A stretch of 64,000 nt of DNA from Methanoplanus sp. FWC-SCC4. GTDB taxonomy: Archaea; Halobacteriota; Methanomicrobia; Methanomicrobiales; Methanomicrobiaceae. Location of the stretch: positions 984,370 through 1,048,369 of the forward strand of contig NZ_CP043875.1 in assembly GCF_032878975.1 (NCBI RefSeq), read 5' to 3'. The notes beneath the pieces were generated by a model, which did not search any database, was not told the DNA's origin, and was given only the letters and a program-made list of their open reading frames with translations. Made by a program: the position numbers and the translations under genes. Below are positions 35,490 through 44,725 of the stretch, piece by piece; the stretch's first letter is position 1; each line of letters opens with the position of its first letter.

Positions 35490-36334
35490 CAGTCAAAACC
35501 CCTGCTCTTTATTGATTCAAAAAGATTCAAAAAATCCGTCTCCCATTTGGGCATAACCCTGACAAAAAGTTCTCCGTTATTTTGAATCCTTGCAATTTCA
35601 AGACTGTTTGGTATTTTCATTAAAATGTCCAGACATTCCTCTTTACAGAAATTCTCAATCAAAGAATCATCTTCAAGACTCCTGTTGATGATAACCCCGA
35701 CAGGTACATTTAATTTTTTGCAGACCTCAAACGCTGCCTTTAAATCATGAAGTCCAAAAGGAGTGGACTCAGTGACCAGAACACAAAAATCAGAATCATG
35801 AACTGTTTCAATAAAAGGGCATGCGGAACCGGGCGGGGAATCATATATTACAATGTCAAAATTCTCTGACAATTGCTTTGCAGTATCTATAACATCATTC
35901 CCGGAAGGTTTACCCGGGAGAAGCCGTCCTTCAATTACTGTCAGATTGTTATCCGGAGAGTAAACAGAAACTTCTCCAATTTCAATATCTTCCTCAAAAA
36001 TTGCATTTTCCGGACAGATTATTTTACAACCCCCGCATGAATGGCAGAGATCATAGGAGAAATAGATATTTTCTTTGATTATGTTGATTGCACCGAATTT
36101 ACAGAAATTCATACACTCTTTACAGAAACTGCAAAGTTCCGGATTTGCAAAAGGTTTTTTCTGGAAAACTTTTTTTGATTCAGCCGGACCATTAAAAAAA
36201 ATATGAATGTTCGGCTCTTCAACATCACAGTCTACAAGAGCCGTCCTGAATTTTTTTGAAAGGCACAGTGCAAGATTTGAAGAAACTGTTGTTTTTCCTG
36301 TACCTCCCTTTCCGCTTGCAACTGCAATCTTCAT
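35489..36334 (-). CDS. MinD/Mrp-type ATPase with two ferredoxin-type 4Fe-4S clusters (copy 1)
   Basis: A 281-residue paralogue of the following gene: Walker A KGGTGKTT (9-16), YDSPPGSACP switch, and two 4Fe-4S sites at Cys 68, 71, 74, 78 and Cys 97, 100, 103, 107. Each copy has VDCDV after the first strand. The pair probably form a heterodimer, since MinD-type ATPases dimerise; this is inference. It starts 12 bases after the NifX-like gene and shares its operon. Confidence 0.9.
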   Translation of the reverse strand: MKIAVASGKGGTGKTTVSSNLALCLSKKFRTALVDCDVEEPNIHIFFNGPAESKKVFQKKPFANPELCSFCKECMNFCKFGAINIIKENIYFSYDLCHSCGGCKIICPENAIFEEDIEIGEVSVYSPDNNLTVIEGRLLPGKPSGNDVIDTAKQLSENFDIVIYDSPPGSACPFIETVHDSDFCVLVTESTPFGLHDLKAAFEVCKKLNVPVGVIINRSLEDDSLIENFCKEECLDILMKIPNSLEIARIQNNGELFVRVMPKWETDFLNLFESIKSRGFD

Positions 36335-36346
36335 AAAAGCCTCTTA

Positions 36347-36679
36347 TCAGAATTTTTTAAGATCGCCTTTTTGAAACGCTTCTATTGTTTCTTCAACTGA
36401 GGCTTCAGCACTCTGTTTATATGTTTCAATTTCAGCAATATCAATAGCTTTACGGGCATTGTCACCAATCATTCCGGTAATAACAACCAATGCCCCTGTA
36501 TCGGCAATTAACTGGGCTGTTTTCGGGCCGACTCCCCCTGCATCATCTTTGTGAGTATTTTCAACGAATTCAAACGCTTTTTTTTCCTCATCATATAATG
36601 CAAGAAAAGGAGTTCTGCCAAAGTTTTTTTCAACAGGACTTTTTGGTGTTTTGCCTTTGCAGGTAATACAGATCTTCAT
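36347..36679 (-). CDS. NifX/MTH1175-like dinitrogenase cofactor domain protein
   Basis: A 110-residue single-domain member of the dinitrogenase iron-molybdenum cofactor biosynthesis family. Marks: KICITCKG, the VEKNFGRTPFLALYD strand, GGVGPKTAQLIADTGA and VVITGMIGDNA. The GAGG-like AGGAGAT site precedes the ATG. No nif structural gene is in the window, so it probably serves a different metal-cluster pathway. It heads the operon with the two ATPase/ferredoxin genes and is divergent from a radical SAM gene (about 86 bases to its start). Confidence 0.92.
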   Translation of the reverse strand: MKICITCKGKTPKSPVEKNFGRTPFLALYDEEKKAFEFVENTHKDDAGGVGPKTAQLIADTGALVVITGMIGDNARKAIDIAEIETYKQSAEASVEETIEAFQKGDLKKF

Positions 36680-36765
36680 TTTAATCTCCTAAATCGATTT
36701 CCATTAGTGCTAATACGCACACAGCTAAATACCTAATGACTGTAACAATATTTGGAAGCTTAAAA

Positions 36766-37710
36766 ATGGATTATAAATATCTTTTCGGACCTGTTCCGTC
36801 CAGACGTCTTGGTATATCTCTTGGTATTGATTTAGTAACGCCGAAGATATGCTCATATAATTGTATATATTGCGAATGCGGAAAAACAACCTGTCTTACT
36901 GTCAACAGAAAGGAATTCGTTCCCGCAGAGATTGTTATTAAGGAACTGGATGATTTTTTAAGCAAAAATCCAAAAATAGATTATATCACCTTTGCAGGTT
37001 CGGGAGAACCAACATTAAACAGCGGTATCGGAAAAATTGCCGTTTTTCTAAAAGAAAAATATCCACAATATAAAACGGCCCTTTTAACCAATGGAAGTCT
37101 TTTGGGAGACAATGACGTTTTAAATGACTGTAAGGATATTGATCTTGTAGTTCCATCACTTGATGCAGCTTTGGAAAAATCATTTTTTAAAATCGACAGG
37201 CCTCACCACTCCCTGAAAATAGACGCCATAATAGATGGCATTGCAAAATTCAGGACTAATTTTTCAGGAAAAATGTGGCTTGAAATATTTCTTGTACCGG
37301 GCATCAATGATAAAGAAGAAGAAATTGAAGCATTAAACAGGGCAATTCTAAAAATAAATCCGGATAAAGTTCAGGTAAACATACTTGACAGGCCTGGAAC
37401 TGTTGACTGGATCAGGCGCCCGGATGACGATGAACTAAAAAATTTTGCCTCAAAAATATTACATTCAAATGTGGAAATAACAGGTAAACCCGCAGACCGT
37501 GATACAATTGCCTCATTTTCCGGAGATATAAAACAAAAGATTCTTGAAACCATAAAAAGACGGCCCTGCACCCCTGATGATTTAAGTAAAATTCTCGGGC
37601 TTCATCAAAATGAAATCAATAAATATCTTGGATATCTGGTTGAAAATAATGAAATTGTCGAATCTGCTGAAGAAAGGGGAATATTCTACAAAGTAAAACA
37701 AAAAAATTAA
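36766..37710 (+). CDS. Radical SAM protein with C-terminal winged helix
   Basis: About 314 residues from ATG 36766, chosen because GGAAGC lies upstream and the family begins YLFGPVPSRRLG. The CxxxCxxC cluster motif is CSYNCIYC (29-36). TFAGSGEPTLNSG and LTNGSLL follow the typical radical SAM strands. A C-terminal ~60-residue winged-helix-like segment contains RPCTPDDLSKILGLHQNEIN. This COG0731-like group is poorly characterised. It is divergent from the NifX-ATPase-ATPase operon, and a functional link is likely by position. Confidence 0.88.
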   Translation: MDYKYLFGPVPSRRLGISLGIDLVTPKICSYNCIYCECGKTTCLTVNRKEFVPAEIVIKELDDFLSKNPKIDYITFAGSGEPTLNSGIGKIAVFLKEKYPQYKTALLTNGSLLGDNDVLNDCKDIDLVVPSLDAALEKSFFKIDRPHHSLKIDAIIDGIAKFRTNFSGKMWLEIFLVPGINDKEEEIEALNRAILKINPDKVQVNILDRPGTVDWIRRPDDDELKNFASKILHSNVEITGKPADRDTIASFSGDIKQKILETIKRRPCTPDDLSKILGLHQNEINKYLGYLVENNEIVESAEERGIFYKVKQKN

Positions 37711-37884
37711 GCAGATGAATTATATTTATTACCTCTTCTGACCTATTTTAGAGAAGATTGATATTATCATTCCAAATTTTAACAAAAATATCCTGAATGT
37801 TAATTTTAGAAGATAATGCAAAAAAATAATAGAGATAAAGAGTATTACGGGATTAAATAATAAATTAGAGAAAAGGGGTAAAAT

Positions 37885-38898
37885 ATGGATAAAAAAATTT
37901 ATTCCGGAATTAGTTGTAATGAATCAGATATTGAGGCAGACAATATCCCGGATTCTGTTGTCATAATTGATGATGCCCTGAATGTTGTATTCTGGAATAA
38001 AGCTTCAGAATCACTATTCGGGCAAAGTTTTCATCAGACCAAAGGTAAAAATATTCTGATACTTCTAAAAGATGAAAATCTAAAAAACATAATCAGGGAA
38101 TATTCAAATTATGTGGAAAATATTCCTGATGATTCTACCGGTTTTTTTAGAAAAGAGAGGCTAAACATTAACAATCAGGAGATCTGTATCGATTTCTCCA
38201 TTTCATCATTTAATATCAATGAAACCGGCTATGCAGTCTTCATTGCAAGAGATGTTTCAAAACAAATCGAATCTGATTTTGAAAAAGAATATTTTACAAA
38301 TATTGTCCTCTCATCAAATGATGCAATTATCGGGATATCCCTGGAAGGAGATGTTATAAGCTGGAATCCGGGTGCTCAAAGAATATACGGATACACCTCT
38401 GATGAAATATCAGGAAAAAATATAGACATACTCATTCCTGAAGAAAAAAAATATGAAATAAAAGCCGAGATTGAAAAAATTAGAAGCGGTAAGACAATAA
38501 GAAGTATGGAAACCGAAAGGATAACAAAATCAGGCAAAAAGATAAATGTTGTTTTTACTATGTCGCCTGTGAAAGACAAGTCCGGCGAAATAAAAAGTGC
38601 ATCCATCATTGCAAGTGATATAACCTTTGAAAAAGAGGTTTTTAAAATAATGATTCGATACATCTCTGAAGCTGCAATGAGGCTCAAAAACCCTGCCGAA
38701 ATGGTTCGTCTTAACTTATTCAATTTAATAGAACAAATTAAAAATGACTCGATAGAAAAAGAAAATCTGATTCTAAATCTGAACATACAGATGAAAAATA
38801 CTCAACAGATTGTCCACAACCTCAGAGAATTAAATCAGGCAATCATTGGAAGCTACGATGAAGTACCTGATGAATATGTAAAATATTTCAATAGTTAA
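37885..38898 (+). CDS. Tandem PAS-domain protein without a catalytic kinase domain
   Basis: A 337-residue protein. PAS domain 1 spans about 20-135 (VVIIDDALNVVFWNKASESLFG) and PAS domain 2 about 140-250 (ISLEGDVISWNPGAQRIYGYT, PVKDKSGEIKSASIIASDIT). The last ~80 residues are a helical segment (LKNPAEMVRLNLFNLIEQI) resembling the dimerisation helices of methanogen kinases, but no phospho-acceptor His motif or ATP-binding domain follows. It probably senses a ligand or redox state and acts through dimerisation. GAAAAGGGGTAAAAT precedes the ATG. Confidence 0.85.
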   Translation: MDKKIYSGISCNESDIEADNIPDSVVIIDDALNVVFWNKASESLFGQSFHQTKGKNILILLKDENLKNIIREYSNYVENIPDDSTGFFRKERLNINNQEICIDFSISSFNINETGYAVFIARDVSKQIESDFEKEYFTNIVLSSNDAIIGISLEGDVISWNPGAQRIYGYTSDEISGKNIDILIPEEKKYEIKAEIEKIRSGKTIRSMETERITKSGKKINVVFTMSPVKDKSGEIKSASIIASDITFEKEVFKIMIRYISEAAMRLKNPAEMVRLNLFNLIEQIKNDSIEKENLILNLNIQMKNTQQIVHNLRELNQAIIGSYDEVPDEYVKYFNS

Positions 38899-39003
38899 TC
38901 TTTTTTAAATTAAACCGGTTATCAAAAATACTTTATAGATCAGGTTTTACTATTAACCAGCCGCAGCAGCCGGCTGATAATTAAACAGGAGAAACAGAAA
39001 AAA

Positions 39004-39423
39004 ATGGTAAAATTAACTGATGAAATGAAAGAAGTATTCTTAAAGAATATGGAAATACTGCATGCAGTCCCGATGGCTACTGCATCATCAAAAGGCATCC
39101 CCAATGTGGCACCAATGGCATCCGTCTGGCTAAAGGATGACGATGAAACATTCTGGATCTGTGACAATTTCATGGTAAAAACCCTTCAGAATCTGAAAGA
39201 AAATCCTAATGTTGCTCTTTATTTCTGGAACCCTGAAACAAAACGCTGCCTTCAGGTAAAAGGAAATGTGGAAATAAAAACCGAAGGCTCCGAGTATGAA
39301 GAGATGTACAAACAGGTTAAAGAAACAAAACCTCAGTTTCCTGCCAAATCACTTATTGTTTTAAACAGCACTGAAGTTTTTGAATGCACACCCGGGAGTG
39401 TTGCAGGAAATAAAGTTCTTTAA
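39004..39423 (+). CDS. Pyridoxamine 5'-phosphate oxidase-like FMN-binding protein
   Basis: A 139-residue split-barrel flavin protein. It includes HAVPMATASSKGIPNVAPMA, WLKDDDETFWICDNFMVKTL and LKENPNVALYFW, all typical of small PNPOx-like proteins in methanogens. It probably binds FMN or F420 and acts in redox chemistry. GGAG at 38991 precedes the ATG (ACAGGAGAAACAG). No operon partner is adjacent. Confidence 0.9.
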   Translation: MVKLTDEMKEVFLKNMEILHAVPMATASSKGIPNVAPMASVWLKDDDETFWICDNFMVKTLQNLKENPNVALYFWNPETKRCLQVKGNVEIKTEGSEYEEMYKQVKETKPQFPAKSLIVLNSTEVFECTPGSVAGNKVL

Positions 39424-39446
39424 AAAAATTAATCTAAAAATATTTT

Positions 39447-40619
39447 TTATTTTAAAAGTCTTGCCTGGAATCCGTAATATGCGGAGAATCCAACTGCATC
39501 ATTCTGATCAATTGTTGTGCTTTCAAAGGATACGAGATCGTCAGAGTAAAGACTGTTTGGTGAATCTCTGCCTGCAACAGTGACGCTTCCCTTGTATAAT
39601 ATCAGATCTACATTTCCGGAAACTCTCTCCTGTGTTTTGTCAACAAATGCAGAGAGTGCTGCAAAGAGAGGTTCATGAATAAGTCCCATGTAACCCAGTT
39701 CAGACCATTTGTCATCGACAATATTCTTGAATGCAAGTTCCTGACGGCTTAAAACAAGGCGCTCAAGATCAGCATGTGCTTTTAAAAGAACTGTGGCTGC
39801 AGGGTGCTCGTAAATTTCACGGGCTTTAAGACCAAGAATACGGTCCTCAATCATATCATTTCTGCCCACTCCGTTTCTGCCGGCAATTTTATTCAGTTCC
39901 ATTATTAAATCAATGCCTTTCATCCTGTTCCCGTTAATTGCCACAGGGATACCCTTCTCAAATTCAAGGGTAATTTCTTCAGGAGTGTCAGGTGCATCCT
40001 GTGCGGAAACAGTCCATGCATAGATATCATTTGTCGGATGTGTAGATGGATTTTCCAAAACACCGCCTTCAATGCTTCTGCTCCAGCAGTTTTCATCAAT
40101 TGAATATGGTTTGTCTTTTACAACAGGAACAGGAATATTGTGCTGTTCAGCATAATCCATCTCCCATTCGCGTGTAAGATTCATCTCACGCATTGGTGCA
40201 ATAATCTCCAGACCTTCTTTTCTGAAGATAAAGTCAAAGCGAAGCTGATCATTTCCTTTACCGGTACATCCGTGGGCAACGGTATTTGCACCCTCTGCTT
40301 TTGCTATTTTTGAGATCTCTTCTGCAATTAAAGGTCTTGCAAGAGCGGTTCCCATCGGGTATCCCTCGTATGAACCATTTGCCTTTATTGACGGGAAAAG
40401 CTGTTCTTCAACAAAGCGATCTTTAATATCGATTGTATAGTGCTTGTCTCCAATCAGTTCTCCTTTTTCCGTAGCTTTCTGAATATCTTCAGGAGGCTGC
40501 CCCACATCTACTGCGACTGTAATGACTTCATCGTATCCATAATGCTCTTTTAAAAGCGGAACACAAATTGAAGTGTCAAGACCGCCTGAAAATGCCAAAA
40601 CGACTTTTCCTTTACCCAT
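39447..40619 (-). CDS. argG: Argininosuccinate synthase
   Basis: A 390-residue argininosuccinate synthase. It has the PP-loop AFSGGLDTS (9-17), [24 protein letters not shown] and the substrate segment [15 protein letters not shown]. It joins citrulline and aspartate using ATP in arginine biosynthesis. The carAB and argF genes of the same pathway are elsewhere in this window. AAAGGAGAAT precedes the ATG. Convergent with the flavin protein gene. Confidence 0.96.
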   Translation of the reverse strand: MGKGKVVLAFSGGLDTSICVPLLKEHYGYDEVITVAVDVGQPPEDIQKATEKGELIGDKHYTIDIKDRFVEEQLFPSIKANGSYEGYPMGTALARPLIAEEISKIAKAEGANTVAHGCTGKGNDQLRFDFIFRKEGLEIIAPMREMNLTREWEMDYAEQHNIPVPVVKDKPYSIDENCWSRSIEGGVLENPSTHPTNDIYAWTVSAQDAPDTPEEITLEFEKGIPVAINGNRMKGIDLIMELNKIAGRNGVGRNDMIEDRILGLKAREIYEHPAATVLLKAHADLERLVLSRQELAFKNIVDDKWSELGYMGLIHEPLFAALSAFVDKTQERVSGNVDLILYKGSVTVAGRDSPNSLYSDDLVSFESTTIDQNDAVGFSAYYGFQARLLK

Positions 40620-40738
40620 TATTTTATTCTCCTTTAATGATAAACAGATAAAAAATTCTGTATATACAAATTGTTTTCAAATAATTTAAGACTGCTTAAG
40701 CGATTAAAATTAAAAAAAGTTTGGTAAAAAATAAAAAT

Positions 40739-41221
40739 TTAGAGCTTTTCAGGAACAAGACTGTCGTATATAACATATGTTCCGATATTGCCGTCAAAAG
40801 TTACAGTAACTTTAACTCTTTCCTGAGATTTTGGATTCCCTTCAAATTCAACCTGATTCCCGACATTAGTTGCGCTTAACTCTTTGCTTTCATGGTTTCC
40901 GTCAGGGTAGTAAACATCAACAACTATATTGTTTACAAAATTCTGCCCAAGTCCACCTCTGAAAATTGCAGTAATGGTACCATAAATGCCGTCCTTGTTT
41001 ACCTGAACATCAACCTTGTACTTTGCCTCAGGCTGTTCTACAGAACCCGGAACCATCTGCACACTCTGTGTAGGCTCACTAAAAGGAGTGGGTGTTACTG
41101 TCTTTGCCGTATCCGGTGTACTCTCAGGTGTTGCACTTCCTGAATCACTACCGGTACATCCTGCAAAAAATGTCATTGAAACAAGAAAAACTGCCAGAAT
41201 AATGAATAATAATTTTTTCAT
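40739..41221 (-). CDS. Lipoprotein of unknown function
   Basis: A 160-residue exported lipoprotein: signal helix FIILAVFLVSMTF with lipobox FFAGC, then a Ser/Thr/Pro-rich linker (residues ~25-60). The folded part (65-158) is a single beta-sandwich-like domain with YKVDVQVNKDGIYGTITAIFRGG and KVTVTFDGNIGTYVIYD. No family is recognised; such small beta domains are common on methanogen surfaces. Confidence 0.75.
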   Translation of the reverse strand: MKKLLFIILAVFLVSMTFFAGCTGSDSGSATPESTPDTAKTVTPTPFSEPTQSVQMVPGSVEQPEAKYKVDVQVNKDGIYGTITAIFRGGLGQNFVNNIVVDVYYPDGNHESKELSATNVGNQVEFEGNPKSQERVKVTVTFDGNIGTYVIYDSLVPEKL

Positions 41222-41325
41222 AGATATGCTTATATGACTGTTAATTATTTTATATTTTTGATTAGGAGAATTATCCTGGAAAAATTACGTGAATTATGTA
41301 TAAAAAATAAAAATTATGGATTTTA

Positions 41326-42372
41326 TTAGTTTTTGCTGAAATCAGGCTTTGTTTTTAATGCTTCCACAAGGAGCTTAATTCCGTTTTCAACATCTTTTAA
41401 GTCAACCACTTCGACAGGGGAGTGAATATACCTTGATGCAATTGAGAAAGGAATGCTTGGAATTCCGTCTCTTACAAGGTGAATGATTGTTGCATCCGTG
41501 TTTCCGCCTTCTCCTACCTCAAGCTGGTATGGAATTTCGTTTTTGTCTCCGACATCTCTAAGCCAGTCTGAAAGTTTCCAGTCTGCCATCAGGCCTCTTC
41601 CGGCAGCACTGACCAGAACAAGTACAGGACCTTTACCCATCTCAACTGTCGCTTCCTTCTTAGTAATTCCCGGATGATCGCCTGGGATTGTCACATCGGT
41701 TGCGATTGCACAGTCAGGTTCAATTGCAAAAGCGCTGACCTTTGCACCTTTAAGGCCCAGTTCTTCCTGTACTGTAAACACACCGTAGATTGTGTGAGGG
41801 GATTTTGCCTGCTTAAGTGTTTCAATTAATACTGCAACACCAACACGGTTATCAAGTGCTTTTCCGGTAACACGATCATTTGCAAGTTCCATTAATTCAC
41901 GATCAATCGTAATCGGAGTGCCGATTTCAATTCCCATCTCTTTTAACTGTTCCTCTGATGTTGCTCCGACATCAATGAACATATCTTCGATTTTGATCTC
42001 CTTTTTACGATCTTCAGGGGTCATAACATGAGGAGGTTTTGCACCGATTACTCCGATAACATCGCCTTTTTTACCGTGTACAATGACTCTCTGGGTATAT
42101 ACTGTCGGGTTAAACCATCCTCCGATTGGGACGAATTTGATAAAGCCCTTCTCATCAATATACTGGACCATAAATCCGATTTCATCCATATGGGATGCAA
42201 TCATGAACTTAAAATCGTCACCTTTTTTGACAGCAATCAGGTTTCCCATCTTGTCTTCGTAGATGTCATCAACGTGGCCTTCAAGTTCTTTTCTTATAAT
42301 ATCTCTGATATTTCCCTCATAGCTCGAAAGACCATGAGCATCAGAGAGTTCTTTAAGTAATTCTTTTACCAT
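41326..42372 (-). CDS. M42-family aminopeptidase (TET-type)
   Basis: A 348-residue M42 metallopeptidase. Metal and catalytic signatures: FMIASHMDEIGFM, ALDNRVG (the shared Asp), FTVQEELGLKGA with the catalytic Glu pair, IATDVTIPG and the final SRYIHSPVE. The family forms large tetrahedral shells that trim peptides in the cytosol. The start is 11 bases after the stop of... the upstream aminotransferase gene ends at 42384, so the two are likely one operon. Confidence 0.93.
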   Translation of the reverse strand: MVKELLKELSDAHGLSSYEGNIRDIIRKELEGHVDDIYEDKMGNLIAVKKGDDFKFMIASHMDEIGFMVQYIDEKGFIKFVPIGGWFNPTVYTQRVIVHGKKGDVIGVIGAKPPHVMTPEDRKKEIKIEDMFIDVGATSEEQLKEMGIEIGTPITIDRELMELANDRVTGKALDNRVGVAVLIETLKQAKSPHTIYGVFTVQEELGLKGAKVSAFAIEPDCAIATDVTIPGDHPGITKKEATVEMGKGPVLVLVSAAGRGLMADWKLSDWLRDVGDKNEIPYQLEVGEGGNTDATIIHLVRDGIPSIPFSIASRYIHSPVEVVDLKDVENGIKLLVEALKTKPDFSKN

Positions 42373-42383
42373 AATTATCCTTC

Positions 42384-43487
42384 CTAAATTGCGCTTTCAA
42401 TTCTCTTTAAAGCTTCATTTATGTTGTCTTCAGAAGCTGCGTAACTGAATCTGACATAATCTTTTGCATTGTTTCCAAATGCATCTCCGGGAATTGCAAC
42501 AACTCCTGCATCAATTATTTTTGCAAAGATTTCACCAGACATCGGAACAAACATGTAAAAGGCACCTTCTGGTTTTGGAAACTCAAATCCAAGATTTTTA
42601 AGTCCGTTATACAGTAATTCCCTTCTTTTTGCATATTCGTTTCGCATTTCCATGACACAGTCCATACTGCCGGTGTAAGCTGCAATAGCTGCATATTGTG
42701 ATATTGATGTTGCACAGGTCTGACAATACTGGTGAACTTTAAGACACTGTTCAATACAGTCTTCAGGCCCTCCGATAAATCCTATTCTCCATCCTGTCAT
42801 TGAAAATGTTTTGCTTGCAGCATTTATTGTCAATACATCATCTGAATAATTAGCCGCAGAATAGTGACTTTTGTCATATACAAAATGTTCATACACTTCA
42901 TCAGAAATTATTGAAACTCCCATATCTTCAGCATATTCTGAAATTGCTTTTATGGTTTCCTCACTCTCAACGGCACCTGTAGGATTTCCGGGAGAGTTTA
43001 AAACAAGGACTTTTGCTCCGTCCATCTGCTCTTTACAAGCTTCAACATCAATATGAAGTGTTTCATCAAGTTTAATTCCCTCAGGCTTTCCGCCGGCAAG
43101 AACCGCACATTCCCTGTATGAAACAAACCCCGGATCCTGATATAATACACGATCGCCGTTGTCTACAAGAGTCTGCATCGCAATATGCAAAGCCTCGCCT
43201 GCACCCGCTGTAACAATAATCTGATCAGGTGTGTAATTTAGACCATTTTCATTTTTAAACTTGTTACTTAAAGCCTGCCTTAGTTCAGGAACTCCACTGT
43301 TGAAGGTGTAGCCTGTAAGGTTATCTTCAATGGCTCTGATTCCTGCCTGCTTTATATGTAGTGGTGTAGGGAAATCCGGCTGTCCGATACCTAAATTTAT
43401 CGAATCCGGCTTTGCTTTCTGAAAAAATTTTCTGATGCCGGACATTTCAATTCCAAGCACCCTTTCGGAATAGACATTTCTGTCCAT
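42384..43487 (-). CDS. PLP-dependent aminotransferase (aspartate aminotransferase family)
   Basis: About 367 residues from ATG 43487, after GGAGATATTATA; an earlier in-frame start would overlap the upstream gene. It is a class I/II aminotransferase: NLGIGQPDFPTP near the start, the PLP contacts NSPGNPTGAV and DEVYEHFVY, the lysine in NAASKTFSMTGWRIG, and the terminal YVRFSYAAS. It could act on aspartate or aromatic amino acids. It lies 13 bases after the hexuloisomerase gene and shares its operon. Confidence 0.92.
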   Translation of the reverse strand: MDRNVYSERVLGIEMSGIRKFFQKAKPDSINLGIGQPDFPTPLHIKQAGIRAIEDNLTGYTFNSGVPELRQALSNKFKNENGLNYTPDQIIVTAGAGEALHIAMQTLVDNGDRVLYQDPGFVSYRECAVLAGGKPEGIKLDETLHIDVEACKEQMDGAKVLVLNSPGNPTGAVESEETIKAISEYAEDMGVSIISDEVYEHFVYDKSHYSAANYSDDVLTINAASKTFSMTGWRIGFIGGPEDCIEQCLKVHQYCQTCATSISQYAAIAAYTGSMDCVMEMRNEYAKRRELLYNGLKNLGFEFPKPEGAFYMFVPMSGEIFAKIIDAGVVAIPGDAFGNNAKDYVRFSYAASEDNINEALKRIESAI

Positions 43488-43500
43488 TATAATATCTCCA

Positions 43501-44103
43501 TTATTCGATGTTTGCATGTCTTCCTTTAAGATCACACTCTTCACATTCGGTAATTTCCATAATTGCGGAAATAATGGAATCGCTAAATACCATTGATGCT
43601 GTTTCAAAGAGTGTTCCCAAAGGTGCAAATGATTTATGCTCGCCCATCATCTGGCGAATTTCATATTCTTCCGACTCATCCTTTACTTTGTCGCGGTGAC
43701 TTTCGATTACAACCACACAGTTGGCAATTCTTCCAATCCTAGAATCTGTTTTGGAAGATACAAGGCATATTCTGCCGCCTATTGACTTTGCGGTTTCACA
43801 GAGTTCTGCAATTGTTTTTGTCTCTCCCGAGCCTGAAAAAGCAACTACGATGTCGCCCTCTTTCATTGCCGGCGTAATGGTTTCTCCGATGACATAAGAA
43901 CGTAAACCCAGGTGCATAAGTCTCATTGCAAAAGCCTTTGCGACAAGACCTGATCTTCCCGCACCCATCACATAGATACGCTCTGCATTTAGTATTTCGT
44001 CAATAAATTTCTGAACCTGTTCATCAGAGAGAGAATCAGCCATATCCTCTATTTTTGATGCCATAAGGCGAATCATATCCTGAACTGTTTTACATTCTGA
44101 CAT
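43501..44103 (-). CDS. hxlB: 6-phospho-3-hexuloisomerase
   Basis: A 200-residue SIS-domain protein. Key parts: VMGAGRSGLVAKAFAMRLMH, the loop VVAFSGSGETKT, ICLVSSKTDS and MGEHKSFAPLGTLFE. This matches 6-phospho-3-hexuloisomerase, which interconverts fructose 6-phosphate and hexulose 6-phosphate; in archaea it works in ribulose monophosphate-type pentose formation. The partner hexulose phosphate synthase is not in the window. GATAGGGATAGCTT precedes the ATG. Confidence 0.92.
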   Translation of the reverse strand: MSECKTVQDMIRLMASKIEDMADSLSDEQVQKFIDEILNAERIYVMGAGRSGLVAKAFAMRLMHLGLRSYVIGETITPAMKEGDIVVAFSGSGETKTIAELCETAKSIGGRICLVSSKTDSRIGRIANCVVVIESHRDKVKDESEEYEIRQMMGEHKSFAPLGTLFETASMVFSDSIISAIMEITECEECDLKGRHANIE

Positions 44104-44188
44104 AAGCTATCCCTATCATTATCTCTCAAAATAATTAGAATATCCCTTTTTTGTATAATTATATTCCGAAAAAATAAAAGAACAAATC

Positions 44189-44557
44189 CTATTCATATCC
44201 AATGGGGGTTTCTTCAGTTTCTTCTTTTTCCGGGAGATATTCATATTCCACAAGATCAACATATATGCCCCCGAAAATTTCTGCAGTGAAATTATAAAGC
44301 AGAGAGAATGTTGCACCCAGAACAAATCCTCCAAATCCAAGACCAAGTGAGGTAATTATTATGTTTACAAGTCCTCCCACCAGATCTGATCCTGCCTTTA
44401 AATATGAATAATCGCTCAGCGGAGCAATTACTATTGCAAATAATCCAAGTATTGTTGTTATAAGTGCAACTATGAATCCAAATATTAAAAAAATAGTTCC
44501 TGTGACTATTGCTGCTGATATAACATCTATATAAGTAATCTCAGGCATCTCCCCCAA
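44189..44557 (-). CDS. Small membrane protein, unknown function
   Basis: A 122-residue protein with two hydrophobic segments near 20-45 (VTGTIFLIFGFIVALITTILG) and 65-90 (GLVNIIITSLGLGFGGFVLGAT), and an acidic C-terminal tail. No known family is recognised; the pattern of a hairpin plus acidic tail recalls small DUF proteins of methanogens. It is just before the hexuloisomerase gene on the same strand but 85 bases apart. Confidence 0.68.
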   Translation of the reverse strand: MGEMPEITYIDVISAAIVTGTIFLIFGFIVALITTILGLFAIVIAPLSDYSYLKAGSDLVGGLVNIIITSLGLGFGGFVLGATFSLLYNFTAEIFGGIYVDLVEYEYLPEKEETEETPIGYE

Positions 44558-44725
44558 AAACCCTCCATCTTAATGTGTCCTATGCCTTTGACACTAAAAT
44601 ATGTTTTGAATCATCAGGAATTTTGTCCGATTGGATATGGATTAAAAATAACCCTGAAATAATGACTACATCAAAATCACACAAACCAATTTCGGGGAGT
44701 CCCCAACTGTATAATATAAAATAAT

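Noticed and set aside
36347-36679. Nitrogenase cluster
   Set aside because: NifX-like domains occur widely in methanogens and no nifHDK genes are present.
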